NCBI GenBank assembly: GCA_963763575.1 | Contig: CAVXPD010000021.1 | Span: forward strand, 98,769-162,768 | DNA from: Bog-473 sp963763575 | Lineage (GTDB): Bacteria; Actinomycetota; Acidimicrobiia; Acidimicrobiales; RAAP-2 | Direction: 5' to 3' | DNA: 64,000 bases | In this document: positions 1 to 9,944 of the stretch, piece after piece | Layout: each line of letters begins with the position of its first letter | Position numbering within the stretch: position 1 is the first letter of the stretch | Notes under the pieces: model-generated | The model's database searches: none | What the model was told of the DNA's origin: nothing | What the model saw: only the letters and a program-made list of their open reading frames with translations | Translations under genes and position numbers: made by a program

Positions 1-1738
1 ACCAGTCCGAACCCGCGTGCACGGTGTCGGTGTCGCGTCCCGAGCGCAGGACGCTGCCCGGGGTCGCACCGGTGAACTCGCCGTCGCGGGCGATCTCGGT
101 CCCGTTGACGAGGACGTGACGGATGCCCGTCGCCTCGGCGTAGAGGCGGCTCGCGCCGCCGGGCAGGTCGTCCCGGGTTCGCACGGCCGCATGGCCGATG
201 GTGGTCGGGTCGAAGACGACGACGTCGGCAAAGGCCCCGGGGACCAGGCGGCCCCGGTCGCGGAGCCCGTAGAGGCGGGCCGGGATGTCGGTGAGCTGGC
301 GGACCGCCTGCTCCCAGCTGAGCAGCCCGCGGGCGCGCACGGCGTCGCCCAGCATGGACGTCGAGTAGACGGCGCCGCACATGGTGTCGAGGTGCGCCCC
401 GGCGTCCGAGCCGCCGACGATGGCGCGCGGGTCCTGCCAGGCCTCGGCCCGCAGCACCCAGTCCTGCTCGGTCTCGCCGATGGGCGGCCGCAGGCCGGTG
501 CGCAGCTCGTCGGCCAGCACCACGTCGAGCAGCGCGTCGAAGGGTGCGACCCCGCGCTCGCGCGCCACCTCGCCCACGGTCCGTCCCTCGACCGCCTTGT
601 TCTCGGGCGCGAAGGTCTCCTCGAAGATCAGGCGCTCCCACACCGCGAGGTGTCGCAGGATGCCGGCCTCCTCCGAGTGCGCCCCGGCGTCGAGCCGGCG
701 ACGCGTCTCGGGGTCGGAGAACGCGGCGATGCGGTCCTCGTACGGGAGGGCGAACACTTCGCGCCAGCCGGGGAGGCCGTCGAGGATGGCGCCGTGCTCG
801 AAGCTCAGGCGCACCTGCATCGTGTGCGGCAGCGTCAGCGCCACCACGGTGGCCCCCCGTTCGGCGGCAGCCGTCCCCGCTGCCAGCTGGCTCCAGGCCC
901 CGTCGGGGTTCATGGCCGAGACGCCGAGCACGTTCCAGTTGACGGGGCGGTCGGCCAGCAGCGACATGGTCGACATGAAGTCGATGTCCTCGTCGGTGAA
1001 CCCGTTCAGGCAGCCCGCCACGATGAGCTCGACCGTGGTGCCCTCGTGCGGGCGCACGGCCGCGGCGAGGCGCTCCATCTCGGCCCGGCTGGCCGAGCGC
1101 GACGGAACCGGGTTGCCGTCCCCGTCGTTGTGCGTGTGGACCTGAGAAGTGGAGAAACCGAGTGCGCCCTCGCCGAGCGCGGCGTGCAGCGCGGCCTCCA
1201 TGGCGTCGAGATCCTCAGGGCTCGCCGCGCCGCCGACGGCGCGCTCGCCCATCACGAGCCGGCGGATCGTCGAGTGGCCGACCAGGAAGCCCGCGTTCAC
1301 CGCGATGCGGCCGTCGAGCCGGCCGAGCCATTCCCCGAACGAACCCCAGTCCCAGGGCACTCCAGCCTGCAGCGCGGCGAGCGGCATGCCCTCCACCCGC
1401 GCCATCATCCGGCTGATGTAGTCGGCTCCCGCAGCGTCGAGGGGCGCCAGCGAGAAGCCACAATTGCCACCGAACACCGTGGTCACCCCGTGCAGCGGCG
1501 ACGGGCTGGCATTTGGGTCCCAGAAGAGCTGCGCGTCGTAGTGCGTGTGCAGATCGACGAAGCCCGGCGCGACGAGCAGTCCGGTGGCGTCGATGACGGT
1601 CTCCGCGCCGGCGCCGGCCCCCTTGCCGTTGGCGGCCACCATGGACCCAACGCGCTCGCCTTCGAGCACCACGTCGGCCCGGTAGGGCGCGGCGCCGGTA
1701 CCGTCGACGACCGTCCCGCCCCGGATAGCGACCGTCAT
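1..1738 (-). CDS. N-acyl-D-amino-acid deacylase-type amidohydrolase (3' end beyond window)
   Basis: Metal-dependent hydrolase of the amidohydrolase-3/D-aminoacylase family, expected to cleave N-acyl amides or cyclic amides in the cytosol. The minus-strand frame starts with ATG at 1738 behind a strong AGGAGG site and stays open to the window edge, so the C-terminus is missing. Visible family motifs are an N-terminal beta segment (MTVAIRGGTVVDGTG), the metal-binding HTHYD near residue 65, GGNCGF with the family cysteine, and GGSDAGAH towards the C-terminus with the catalytic-type Asp. The start overlaps the stop of the upstream aldehyde dehydrogenase by 4 bp (ATGA), indicating co-translation. 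It is a clear paralogue of the protein at 8225-9943. The true substrate is unknown; many members of this family in environmental actinobacteria are not D-aminoacylases. Confidence 0.88.
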   Translation of the reverse strand, partial: MTVAIRGGTVVDGTGAAPYRADVVLEGERVGSMVAANGKGAGAGAETVIDATGLLVAPGFVDLHTHYDAQLFWDPNASPSPLHGVTTVFGGNCGFSLAPLDAAGADYISRMMARVEGMPLAALQAGVPWDWGSFGEWLGRLDGRIAVNAGFLVGHSTIRRLVMGERAVGGAASPEDLDAMEAALHAALGEGALGFSTSQVHTHNDGDGNPVPSRSASRAEMERLAAAVRPHEGTTVELIVAGCLNGFTDEDIDFMSTMSLLADRPVNWNVLGVSAMNPDGAWSQLAAGTAAAERGATVVALTLPHTMQVRLSFEHGAILDGLPGWREVFALPYEDRIAAFSDPETRRRLDAGAHSEEAGILRHLAVWERLIFEETFAPENKAVEGRTVGEVARERGVAPFDALLDVVLADELRTGLRPPIGETEQDWVLRAEAWQDPRAIVGGSDAGAHLDTMCGAVYSTSMLGDAVRARGLLSWEQAVRQLTDIPARLYGLRDRGRLVPGAFADVVVFDPTTIGHAAVRTRDDLPGGASRLYAEATGIRHVLVNGTEIARDGEFTGATPGSVLRSGRDTDTVHAGSDW

Positions 1739-3246
1739 GGTTTGACCTCCTGATCGTCGGATTCCTGGTGGACCGCCGGCCCGGGCCGGACCACGGTGAC
1801 GCGCTGCCGGGCGAACGCCTGCATGCCCTCGGTGCCGAGCTCGACACCGAAACCCGACTGCTTCCACCCGCCCATCGGCGCGTACATGTCGATGGAGGAG
1901 ATGCCGTGCGTATTCACGAACACCGTCCCTGCCGCGAGGCGGCCGGTCACGCCGGCCGCCACCGCCTCGTCGTTGGTCCAGACCGAGGCGCAGAGCCCGA
2001 ACTCGGTGTCGTTCGCCGCCCGTACCGCCTCGTCGAGGTCGTCGTAGGGGATCACCGGCAGCGCGGGCGCGAATTGCTCCTGGCGCACGATGCTCGTCCC
2101 AGTCGGCGGCGCCACGACGAGCGCAGGCGAGACGAAGTAGCCGCCCGTCCCCTCGTCCTCGCTCCGGACGCGGCCCGGGCGCAGCACCGTGGCGCCGGCC
2201 GACTCCGCCTCGGCCACCATGCCCTCCACGCGGTCGCGCGCGCTCTTCGTGTGTACGGGGCCCATTGTCACGACCTCGGCGAGCCCGTCGCCCACGACCT
2301 CGTTCGAGATGCGGTCGGCCAGCGCGGCCACCGTCTCGTCCACGCGGTCGCGGTGCACGTACAGCCGCTTGATCGCCATGCACACCTGTCCCGAGGTGAC
2401 GAAGGCGGCATCGAAGATGCGGTCCGCAAGGGCGCGGTCCCCCACCACGTCGGGGGCGAGGATGGCGGGGTCGTTGCCGCCCAGCTCCAGGACGACCGGA
2501 CGCGTGGTCGCTGCGGCGGCCGCCATGACCGCCTGGCCCGTCCCGACCCCTCCGGTGAACGACACCATGTCGACCCCGGGATGGCCGACGAGCGCAGCGC
2601 CCAGGGCGGCGCCGGGGCCGTTGACCACGTTGAGCACGCCCGCCGGAAGCTTCTCGGCCATGGCGGCCGCCACGAGCAACACGGTGGCCGGGCAGGAGGG
2701 CGGTGCCTTGACGACGACTGTGTCGCCCGCCAGCAGCGCCGGCAGAATCTTGTTGGCCATAACCGAGACCGGCCAGTTGAACGGCAGGATCGCCGCCACC
2801 ACGCCGTGGGGCACCCACTCGACGCGGGTGGCGCCGCCGCTCAGCGCCCGCGCCGCCAACGCATCCGCCACCACCGGCGCGAACGCCGCCGCCATGCCGC
2901 CCATGGTGGCGGTGTCGAAGATGGCCTCGAGGTGCGTCTTGCCGTGCTCGCGCGTGAGCAGTCGCGCCAGGTCGTTCGCCTCGACGAGGGCCACCCCCGC
3001 CTCGGCGGCCGCCACGACCGTCGCCGCCCGGTCCTCCATGGCGCGCGCCGCCCAGGCCGGCTGGGCGCCCCGGGCCGCTGCCACCGCCCGGTCGAGCTGC
3101 TGGGGCGAGGTCGACGGCGCCTCGAGCACGACCTCGGCCGGGCGGGCCGGGTTGGTGACCGGGTAGCTGCCCGCGCCCCCGGCCTCGACGTCACCGCCGA
3201 TGAGCAGCCCGACGCCGGTCGTGACGTCCGTCGTGTCTGTGGTCAT
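1735..3246 (-). CDS. aldehyde dehydrogenase family protein
   Basis: NAD(P)-dependent aldehyde dehydrogenase, about 503 residues, the full family length, cytosolic; oxidises an aldehyde to the acid. The Rossmann-fold segment PFNWPVSVMANK, the general-base Glu in LELGGNDP (about residue 254) and the nucleophilic Cys in SGQVCMAI (about residue 289) are all present with normal 35-residue spacing, so the enzyme should be active. I chose ATG at 3246; a GTG two codons upstream (3252) is equally possible since neither has a strong ribosome site. The gene is translationally coupled to the downstream amidohydrolase and diverges from the amidohydrolase-2 pair at 3324. The context suggests that the hydrolase product or a partner molecule is an aldehyde, but this is inference. 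Confidence 0.92.
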   Translation of the reverse strand: MTTDTTDVTTGVGLLIGGDVEAGGAGSYPVTNPARPAEVVLEAPSTSPQQLDRAVAAARGAQPAWAARAMEDRAATVVAAAEAGVALVEANDLARLLTREHGKTHLEAIFDTATMGGMAAAFAPVVADALAARALSGGATRVEWVPHGVVAAILPFNWPVSVMANKILPALLAGDTVVVKAPPSCPATVLLVAAAMAEKLPAGVLNVVNGPGAALGAALVGHPGVDMVSFTGGVGTGQAVMAAAAATTRPVVLELGGNDPAILAPDVVGDRALADRIFDAAFVTSGQVCMAIKRLYVHRDRVDETVAALADRISNEVVGDGLAEVVTMGPVHTKSARDRVEGMVAEAESAGATVLRPGRVRSEDEGTGGYFVSPALVVAPPTGTSIVRQEQFAPALPVIPYDDLDEAVRAANDTEFGLCASVWTNDEAVAAGVTGRLAAGTVFVNTHGISSIDMYAPMGGWKQSGFGVELGTEGMQAFARQRVTVVRPGPAVHQESDDQEVKP

Positions 3247-3323
3247 GCGCACCCCCGGGGACCCAAAGAGTTCCCTGACGATAATGTCAGCTTCCCGTGG
3301 GACCCGTCGAGACGGAGGACACC

Positions 3324-4550
3324 ATGCCGGAAGTCACCATGCCGAGCGTCACCCTGCTGCCCGACCCGGACCCGCGACCCGTGCGGGTGCCGGTGATCTC
3401 GGTCGACGACCACCTGATCGAGCCGCGCGACCTCTTCGAGGGGCGCCTTCCCGCCGCGCTCCAAGACGGCGCGCCGAAGGTCGTCGAGCTCGAGGGTGGT
3501 GCGGAGGCGTGGGTCTTCGAGGGCAACCTCTACCCGAACGTCGGGCTGAACGCGGTGGTCGGGCGGCCCAAGGAGGAGTGGAGCATGGACCCGGCCCGCT
3601 TCGACCAGATGCGCCCGGGCTGCTTCGACATCGCCGCGCGCGTCGCGGACATGGACCGGGCGGGCATCTGGGCCAGTCTGTGCTTCCCTTCGCTCGTGTC
3701 GGGGTTCTGCGGCGCCGTCTACTCGCGCGCTGAGGACAAGGACCTCGGGCTGGCGTGCATGCGCGCGTTCAACGACTGGCAGCTCGACGTGTGGGCGGCC
3801 TACGCGCCCGAGCGCATGATCCCACTGCAGCTGCCCTGGCTGAAGGACGTCGCGGTCGCAGCCGCGGAGATCGAGGCCAACGCCGCACGCGGCTTCAAGG
3901 CCGTCAGCTTCCCCGAATTCCCGGCGCGCCTGAACCTGCCCTCCATCTTCACCGGCGCCTGGGACCCCTTTCTCGCCGCGTGCGAGGAGACCGAGACGGT
4001 GGTGTGTCTCCACACCGGCTCGGCCGGGTGGGCGCCGCTTCCCTCGCACGACGGGCCCTTCGAGCTGTGGCCCACGTTCTTCCCGGTGAACGCGCTGCTC
4101 ACCGCCGGCGAGTGGCTGTGGTCGGGCGTGGCCCTGCGCTTTCCGAAGCTCAACATCGCCATGTCCGAAGGCGGGATCGGCTGGGTCACGATGCTGATGG
4201 ACCGTTCCGACTACGTGCTCACGCACTCGGCCTCGGGCGCCGAGAGCCACTCGTGGCCGAGCGACATGCTCCCGAGCGAGGTGCTGCGGCGGAACTTCTG
4301 GTTCTGCTCCATTGACGACCCGTCCGCCGTCGGACAGCGGCACAAGATCGGGGTCGACCACATCATGGTGGAGAGCGACTACCCCCACGCCGACTCGTCG
4401 TGGCCCGACACCCAGAAGGTCCTCGTCGAGAACTGGGGCTCGCTGCCCGACGACGAGTTGCGCGCCGTCGCGGCGGGAAACGCAGCGCGTCTCTTCCGGC
4501 ACCCGCTCCCCCCGGTGGACGACTGGCGCCCGCTGACGCCGGGGTCATGA
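3324..4550 (+). CDS. amidohydrolase-2 family TIM-barrel hydrolase/decarboxylase
   Basis: About 408 residues of the amidohydrolase-2 superfamily (ACMSD/LigW-like), whose members hydrolyse or decarboxylate ring-cleavage and related intermediates. Seen: VISVDDHLIEP near residue 25, the strand-1 motif in which the usual metal-binding HxH is replaced by DxH; WxxDVWAAYAPERM; a Cys-His strand VVCLHTGSAGW; and VESDYPHADSSWP with the conserved Asp-Tyr-Pro-His. ATG 3324 is chosen because GGAGG lies seven bases upstream; an in-frame GTG at 3297 has no such site. The gene overlaps the next one by ATGA (4547-4550), so the two probably form one functional unit, and their N-terminal domains are related. Substrate unknown. 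Confidence 0.87.
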   Translation: MPEVTMPSVTLLPDPDPRPVRVPVISVDDHLIEPRDLFEGRLPAALQDGAPKVVELEGGAEAWVFEGNLYPNVGLNAVVGRPKEEWSMDPARFDQMRPGCFDIAARVADMDRAGIWASLCFPSLVSGFCGAVYSRAEDKDLGLACMRAFNDWQLDVWAAYAPERMIPLQLPWLKDVAVAAAEIEANAARGFKAVSFPEFPARLNLPSIFTGAWDPFLAACEETETVVCLHTGSAGWAPLPSHDGPFELWPTFFPVNALLTAGEWLWSGVALRFPKLNIAMSEGGIGWVTMLMDRSDYVLTHSASGAESHSWPSDMLPSEVLRRNFWFCSIDDPSAVGQRHKIGVDHIMVESDYPHADSSWPDTQKVLVENWGSLPDDELRAVAAGNAARLFRHPLPPVDDWRPLTPGS

Positions 4551-6088
4551 CGCCGGCCGGCGGGGGCGCGGCCAGCGGGACGGATACGGGGGGCGCAGCG
4601 GGACCGGCAGACCCGGCGTTCCTGCCCCCCTGCGCCGGCCCCGTCGTCGACGCCGACGGCCACGTGGTGGAGCCGCTCACGGCCTGGACACGGCTGCCCG
4701 ACGCGCACCGCCCACGCATCACGCGCGACGCGGGAGGCTTCGAGCACGTCGTGGTCGACGACACCGAGATCCTGGCCGTGCCCCTCGGCAACCTCGCCAC
4801 GCCCGGCTCCAGGTTCGACGACCCGTCGACCTTCCGCCCACTGGCCGACGCGCTGCCCGGGGGCTGGGACCCGGTTCAGCGGCTGGCCGACATGGACGCG
4901 GAGGGCATCGACCAGGCGGTCCTCTACCCGACGATCGGGCTGTACTTCTCCGTCGTGGAGGACCTGGCGGCGGCGGTCGAGCTCGCGGTCGCCTACGACG
5001 ACTGGCTCGCCGGCTACTGCGCGGCGGACGGGACTCGATTGTTCGGCGCGGCCATGCTCCCGCTGCAGGACCCGGCGGCGGCGGCACACGAACTGCGGCG
5101 CGCCGTGACCGAGCTCGGCTTCGTGGCGGGCTTCGTCCGCCCCAACCCGTGTCTCGGGCGCTCGCTGTCCGACCGCGCCTACGACGTCGTGTGGGAGGCG
5201 GCCGTCGAGCTCGACGTACCCATCGCCCTCCACGAGGGCAGCTCGGTCATCGTGCCGACGCTCGGGTCGGACCGCCCGTTCAACCCGCTGATTCTGCACG
5301 CGGTGTCGCACTCGTTCGAGCAGATGCTGGCGTGCGCGCAGCTCATTGCGTTCGGGGTGCTCGAGCGCCATCGGGGCCTGCGGCTCGTGTTCCTCGAGTC
5401 GTCCGGCGGCTGGGGCCCGTTCTGGCTCGAGCGCCTCGACGAGCAGGCCGAGTCGTTCGGCGGCTTCTGCCCCGACCTGAAGCTGCGCCCCTCGGAGTAC
5501 TTCGCCCGCCAGTGCGCGATCAGCTTCGAGGTCGACGAGCGCACGCTGCCAGCGCTGGCACCGTTCGTCGGACCCGAGCGCATCGTCTGGGGCAGCGACT
5601 ACCCGCACCACGACGCCACCTTCCCCGGCGCGGTCGACGCGCTGCGCGCCACCGTCGCCCCCTGCCCCCCGGCCACGCAGGCCAAGGTGCTCGGCTTGAA
5701 CGCCCGGGGCCTCTACCGCCTCCCCCGGCGCCACGACGGCGCGGCGGGCCTCATCGGTGACTATTTCGCAGCCGTCACGTCGCAGGACCCCGGCCTGCTG
5801 CGCCGGGTCTTCGCACCCGACGCCACCTTCGACGTGGACGGCGACCGCCGCCGGGGACACGACGACATCGTGCGCTACTACACCGAGCAGACCTTCACCT
5901 TCCCCGACTTCCGGCCAGCCCCGCGCCCCCTGCAGGTCGACGGCTCGACGGTGACGGTCGACATCGACGTGCACATCGGCGGCGCCGACTCCACGGTGCG
6001 CGATGTCTTCGAGATCGAAGACGGGCGCATCGCGTCGCTGAGCGTGCGCGGGTTCGCGAACGCCCTCGCGGCCACGAGTCACGACTGA
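4547..6088 (+). CDS. amidohydrolase-2 / SnoaL-like (NTF2 fold) fusion protein
   Basis: A 513-residue protein with two domains. Residues about 25-390 form an amidohydrolase-2 barrel: VVDADGHVVEP at strand 1, ALHEGSS with a His in the middle, and GSDYPHHDATFPGA near the end of the barrel. Residues about 400-513 (GDYFAAVTSQDPGLLRRVFAPDATFDV onwards) have the SnoaL/NTF2-like pattern of a helical start, F-APDA-F motif and alternating strands. The fusion lies in one uninterrupted frame, with no stop or indel at the join. Start ATG 4547 overlaps the previous stop by 4 bp. The SnoaL domain could isomerise or bind the same substrate, or mediate oligomerisation; that is inference. The combination is unusual, so the entry is also listed as a finding. 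Confidence 0.85.
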   Translation: MTPAGGGAASGTDTGGAAGPADPAFLPPCAGPVVDADGHVVEPLTAWTRLPDAHRPRITRDAGGFEHVVVDDTEILAVPLGNLATPGSRFDDPSTFRPLADALPGGWDPVQRLADMDAEGIDQAVLYPTIGLYFSVVEDLAAAVELAVAYDDWLAGYCAADGTRLFGAAMLPLQDPAAAAHELRRAVTELGFVAGFVRPNPCLGRSLSDRAYDVVWEAAVELDVPIALHEGSSVIVPTLGSDRPFNPLILHAVSHSFEQMLACAQLIAFGVLERHRGLRLVFLESSGGWGPFWLERLDEQAESFGGFCPDLKLRPSEYFARQCAISFEVDERTLPALAPFVGPERIVWGSDYPHHDATFPGAVDALRATVAPCPPATQAKVLGLNARGLYRLPRRHDGAAGLIGDYFAAVTSQDPGLLRRVFAPDATFDVDGDRRRGHDDIVRYYTEQTFTFPDFRPAPRPLQVDGSTVTVDIDVHIGGADSTVRDVFEIEDGRIASLSVRGFANALAATSHD

Positions 6089-6531
6089 CTTCGCCAGGGC
6101 CCACGAAGGCTTCACAGGGCAGGCGCCGGGGCGGCTCTGGGACTCGTCCGACCACCCGCACCCGTGGTCCACACGCACGGGATGGGATGGCACAGACGAG
6201 TCACCACGCCCGCTCTGTTTGCCATCGTGACTGACGCAGAGCAGGAGCAGAGTGAGCTACCCCGGATGACAAAGGGGCAAACCAACCCTGACCACCTTCG
6301 TCGCATTGTGCGCATCTGTCCGAACGTCTGCCGTTTTTCGCGTCATTCCTCGCATGCACGAGGTCATTTGCAGCGGCGTCTCGACGTACGTCGCCCGGGA
6401 TGACGAGATCTTGCGCGAATGACGCAGTTGCAGTTCTTGCTTCATGCAAATCACCCGTTCGGGTGGTTTTGCTCGGATGCGCCGGGGTAGATCCAGCGGG
6501 CTACCTCCGATGCAAAGGAAGGGAGAACTCC
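6089..6531. other. intergenic region upstream of two small membrane protein genes
   Basis: About 440 bases without a convincing gene. Short open frames exist on both strands but show no family resemblance or ribosome site. The only structure I see is a palindrome at 6449-6468, described separately. The GC content looks lower than in the flanking catabolic genes. Confidence 0.5.
6449..6468. promoter_or_regulatory. near-perfect palindrome, putative operator (copy 1)
   Basis: AATCACCCGTTCGGGTGGTT is an inverted repeat with 8 of 10 pairs matching. It lies about 65 bases upstream of the 6532 start. Almost the same sequence occurs at 7717-7736 between the divergent LuxR and STAS genes, and the two copies differ at two positions. 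Recurrence upstream of linked genes argues for a protein-binding site rather than a terminator; no T-run follows. Confidence 0.5.
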
Positions 6532-6783
6532 ATGATTGGAGCTGGTGGACTCGTAGTGAGCATCATTGCGTTTGCGGTCGGGGCGATTCTCGATTGGGCG
6601 GTGACGGAGCCCTACCAACACGGCTTCAACGTCAACAAGGTCGGCTGGATCCTGATGATCGTCGGCGTCGTCGGCGCCGTGTTGTCGGTCATCGTGATGG
6701 TGGCCGGGAACACGCGACGGCAGCGGACCGTCGTGGACGACGGGCACGGGAACGTCACCCGCCGGGTCGACTCCACGTACTAA
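6532..6783 (+). CDS. small two-helix membrane protein (DUF6458-like)
   Basis: 83 residues. ATG 6532 follows AAGGAAGGGAG. Two hydrophobic helices (about residues 3-22 and 38-58) are separated by a short loop containing FNVNKVGWILMIVGVVG, followed by a charged tail with TRRQRTVVDDG. This layout, with W-I-L-M-I-V-G-V-V-G in the second helix, matches the small actinobacterial DUF6458 family; the family name is from memory. Function is unknown; members often sit beside stress and regulatory genes. It is followed after 49 bases by a second tiny membrane protein and preceded by the shared palindrome. Confidence 0.75.
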   Translation: MIGAGGLVVSIIAFAVGAILDWAVTEPYQHGFNVNKVGWILMIVGVVGAVLSVIVMVAGNTRRQRTVVDDGHGNVTRRVDSTY

Positions 6784-6832
6784 GCGCAGTCTCGTCGCTC
6801 AACCATTCCAACGTCGCTCAGAAAGGGGCCTC

Positions 6833-6997
6833 GTGCTGCTCGTTCTCGCGCTTCTTCTGGTGTTGATCCTCTTCGGAGCCGGGTTCGCGCTCCATCTCCT
6901 CTGGATCGCCGCCGTCATATGCCTGGTTCTCTGGCTCGTCGGATTTGCCATAGGCCGAGGCGAGAACGCCGGCGCCCATCGGTTTTATCGGTGGTAG
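6833..6997 (+). CDS. 54-residue hydrophobic membrane peptide
   Basis: GTG 6833 follows AAAGGGG at good spacing; stop TAG at 6995. The product is almost wholly hydrophobic, with one long or two short membrane segments (LLVLALLLVLILFGAGFAL, then LLWIAAVICLVLWLVGFAIG) and a basic, aromatic tail ending RFYRW. Very similar 50-60-residue 'hydrophobic proteins' are widespread in actinobacteria and are often stress-induced (general knowledge). The gene ends three bases from the convergent stop of the LuxR gene. Alternative: a non-translated stretch, but the ribosome site, length and tail make a gene more likely. Confidence 0.7.
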   Translation: MLLVLALLLVLILFGAGFALHLLWIAAVICLVLWLVGFAIGRGENAGAHRFYRW

Positions 6998-7000
6998 GCG

Positions 7001-7684
7001 CTATGAGGCGCCGAGTTCTGCTTCGCCGGACACGTCGACGTCGTCCGGGCTCGTTCTGACCACGACATCACCGAGGATGCCCTGGGCGGCCAAAGAGGCA
7101 GCCTGGGCACGGTTGCGCACCCCAAGTTTGATGTATAGGCCGCGCAATTGGGTCTTGATCGTGTTCTCGCTCACGTAGAGGGTGTTGGCGAGCTCTCGGT
7201 TGGTCATCCCGGTCGGCAGCAACGAGAGCAGCTCGCTTTCGCGCCCAGTGAGGTAGAGGTCCCGCCCCGGCCACCGGAGCACGTCATCGATTGCATGTTG
7301 GGACCTCCGAGTGAGCACGACGCGATCGCCGTCTGCGACGGCCTTGATCCCGTCGATGATCTGCTGCCGTGGCACCGCCTTCGAGATGAAACCCTGTGCA
7401 CCGGCACGCATGGCTCGCCGCACCAGCTGCGGCTGATCGGAGAAACTGAAAATGACGACTGCTCCGTTGGTGGGGTCGGCGCGGAGCGAGCGCACTCTCT
7501 CGCCGACGTTTCCGAGTTCTCCGTACGTGTCGAACAGGGTAACGTCGACCCCTCGTCTCGGCTCCTTCCGGACGTCCATCTCGACGACCCGGATCTCGGG
7601 TTCGCTGAACCTGAGAAGGCCGCGCAGGCCCTCGAGGACGATCATGTAGTCGTTGACGAGCGCCACCCGGATCGATGTGGGCAC
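7001..7684 (-). CDS. LuxR-family (NarL/FixJ-type) response regulator
   Basis: 227 residues. The receiver domain (about 1-120) keeps Asp12, the phosphoacceptor candidate Asp52 (LFDTYG) and Lys102 (FISKAVP). The LuxR helix-turn-helix (about 143-205) is clear: LTGRESELLSLLPTGMTN then ENTIKTQLRGLYIKLGVRNR. The usual acidic pair near the N-terminus is Asn-Asp, so metal binding may be weakened. No sensor kinase is next to it. It is transcribed away from the STAS gene, and a perfect 22-bp palindrome lies 31 bases upstream of its start, a good candidate for autoregulation. The linked anti-sigma antagonist suggests control of a general stress response (inference). Confidence 0.9.
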   Translation of the reverse strand: MPTSIRVALVNDYMIVLEGLRGLLRFSEPEIRVVEMDVRKEPRRGVDVTLFDTYGELGNVGERVRSLRADPTNGAVVIFSFSDQPQLVRRAMRAGAQGFISKAVPRQQIIDGIKAVADGDRVVLTRRSQHAIDDVLRWPGRDLYLTGRESELLSLLPTGMTNRELANTLYVSENTIKTQLRGLYIKLGVRNRAQAASLAAQGILGDVVVRTSPDDVDVSGEAELGAS

Positions 7685-7715
7685 GTGTTCACTCTACGAC
7701 CGAGCGCTTCCCTCA

Positions 7716-7737
7716 CAATCACCCGATCGGGTGATTG
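7716..7737. promoter_or_regulatory. perfect 22-bp palindrome, putative operator (copy 2)
   Basis: The 20-base core AATCACCCGATCGGGTGATT is a perfect palindrome, extended by a C-G pair on each side. It sits between the divergent LuxR (start 7684) and STAS (start 7871) genes and matches 18 of 20 core bases of the copy at 6449-6468. It probably binds a homodimeric regulator controlling both directions. Confidence 0.6.
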
Positions 7738-7785
7738 AACGACCATGCGGTTTCAAGCACGATGTCGGTGCGCGGATCCCAGCCT

Positions 7786-7834
7786 GACCAACAAGACCAA
7801 CAGCTGTCCAGCAAGACCAACAGCCCGACCAACA
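7786..7834. repeat. four direct copies of GACCAACA
   Basis: The octamer GACCAACA occurs at 7786, 7795, 7815 and 7827, in the 5' leader of the STAS gene. Spacing is uneven (9, 20 and 12 bases). It could be a multi-site binding region or part of a repetitive N-terminal extension if the STAS gene started at 7745; the ribosome site at 7858 makes the leader interpretation more likely. Confidence 0.5.
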
Positions 7835-7870
7835 AGAACAGTCGTGGGCGGAGCGACTGGAGGTACCCGA

Positions 7871-8218
7871 GTGGTGGAGCCCTTTGTCGTCGGCACGCAC
7901 GAGTTCGACGGAGTCCGGGTCATCGCTCTGCGGGGAGAGCTGGACGCCTGTACCTGTCGGGGGCTCGCCGAACAGTTGGGCGGGCCTCCGGGGTCGTTGA
8001 TCGTCGTCGACCTCGCCCAACTCACCTTCCTCGACTCCTCCGGACTGGGCCTGCTTCACGAAGCCCGGCGGACGGCGATCGAGGACGGGGGAAACCTCGT
8101 CGTCTGCAATCCCGCTCCCGTGGTCGAGCGAGTGTTGGAGATCACTGGTCTCGACCTGTGGATCGCGGATTGGGAACCGGCGTGGTCGAACGATTCAACG
8201 ATGGGAACTTCCCCCTAG
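7871..8218 (+). CDS. STAS-domain anti-sigma factor antagonist
   Basis: 115 residues from GTG 7871, which has GGAGG seven bases upstream; an in-frame ATG at 7745 would add 42 low-complexity residues and is less likely. The single STAS domain has GELDACT, VVDLAQLTFLDSSGLGLL with the phosphorylatable serine (about Ser56), and VVERVLEITGL. In the SpoIIAA/RsbV family an RsbW-type kinase phosphorylates this serine and the unphosphorylated form releases a sigma factor. No kinase or sigma gene is adjacent. It is divergent from the LuxR regulator over a perfect palindrome, and its stop lies six bases from the convergent amidohydrolase stop. Confidence 0.88.
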   Translation: MVEPFVVGTHEFDGVRVIALRGELDACTCRGLAEQLGGPPGSLIVVDLAQLTFLDSSGLGLLHEARRTAIEDGGNLVVCNPAPVVERVLEITGLDLWIADWEPAWSNDSTMGTSP

Positions 8219-8224
8219 GCCGGC

Positions 8225-9943
<1,719 letters not shown>

Positions 9944-9944
9944 G

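Noticed and set aside
17..1753. Long plus-strand open frame over the first gene
   Set aside because: Its translation is Arg/Gly/Pro-rich with no family motif, and lies antisense to the D-aminoacylase-type frame with HTHYD and SDAGAH motifs. Typical of high-GC antisense frames.
3243..4502. 419-codon minus-strand frame over the first amidohydrolase-2 gene
   Set aside because: Antisense to a gene with clear metal-site motifs; no family resemblance.
4379..6193. 604-codon minus-strand frame opposite the amidohydrolase-SnoaL fusion
   Set aside because: Antisense shadow; low-complexity Arg/Ala/Gly composition and no motifs.
6164..6403. Short plus-strand frame in the first intergenic region
   Set aside because: No ribosome site, no family match and inconsistent with surrounding structure.
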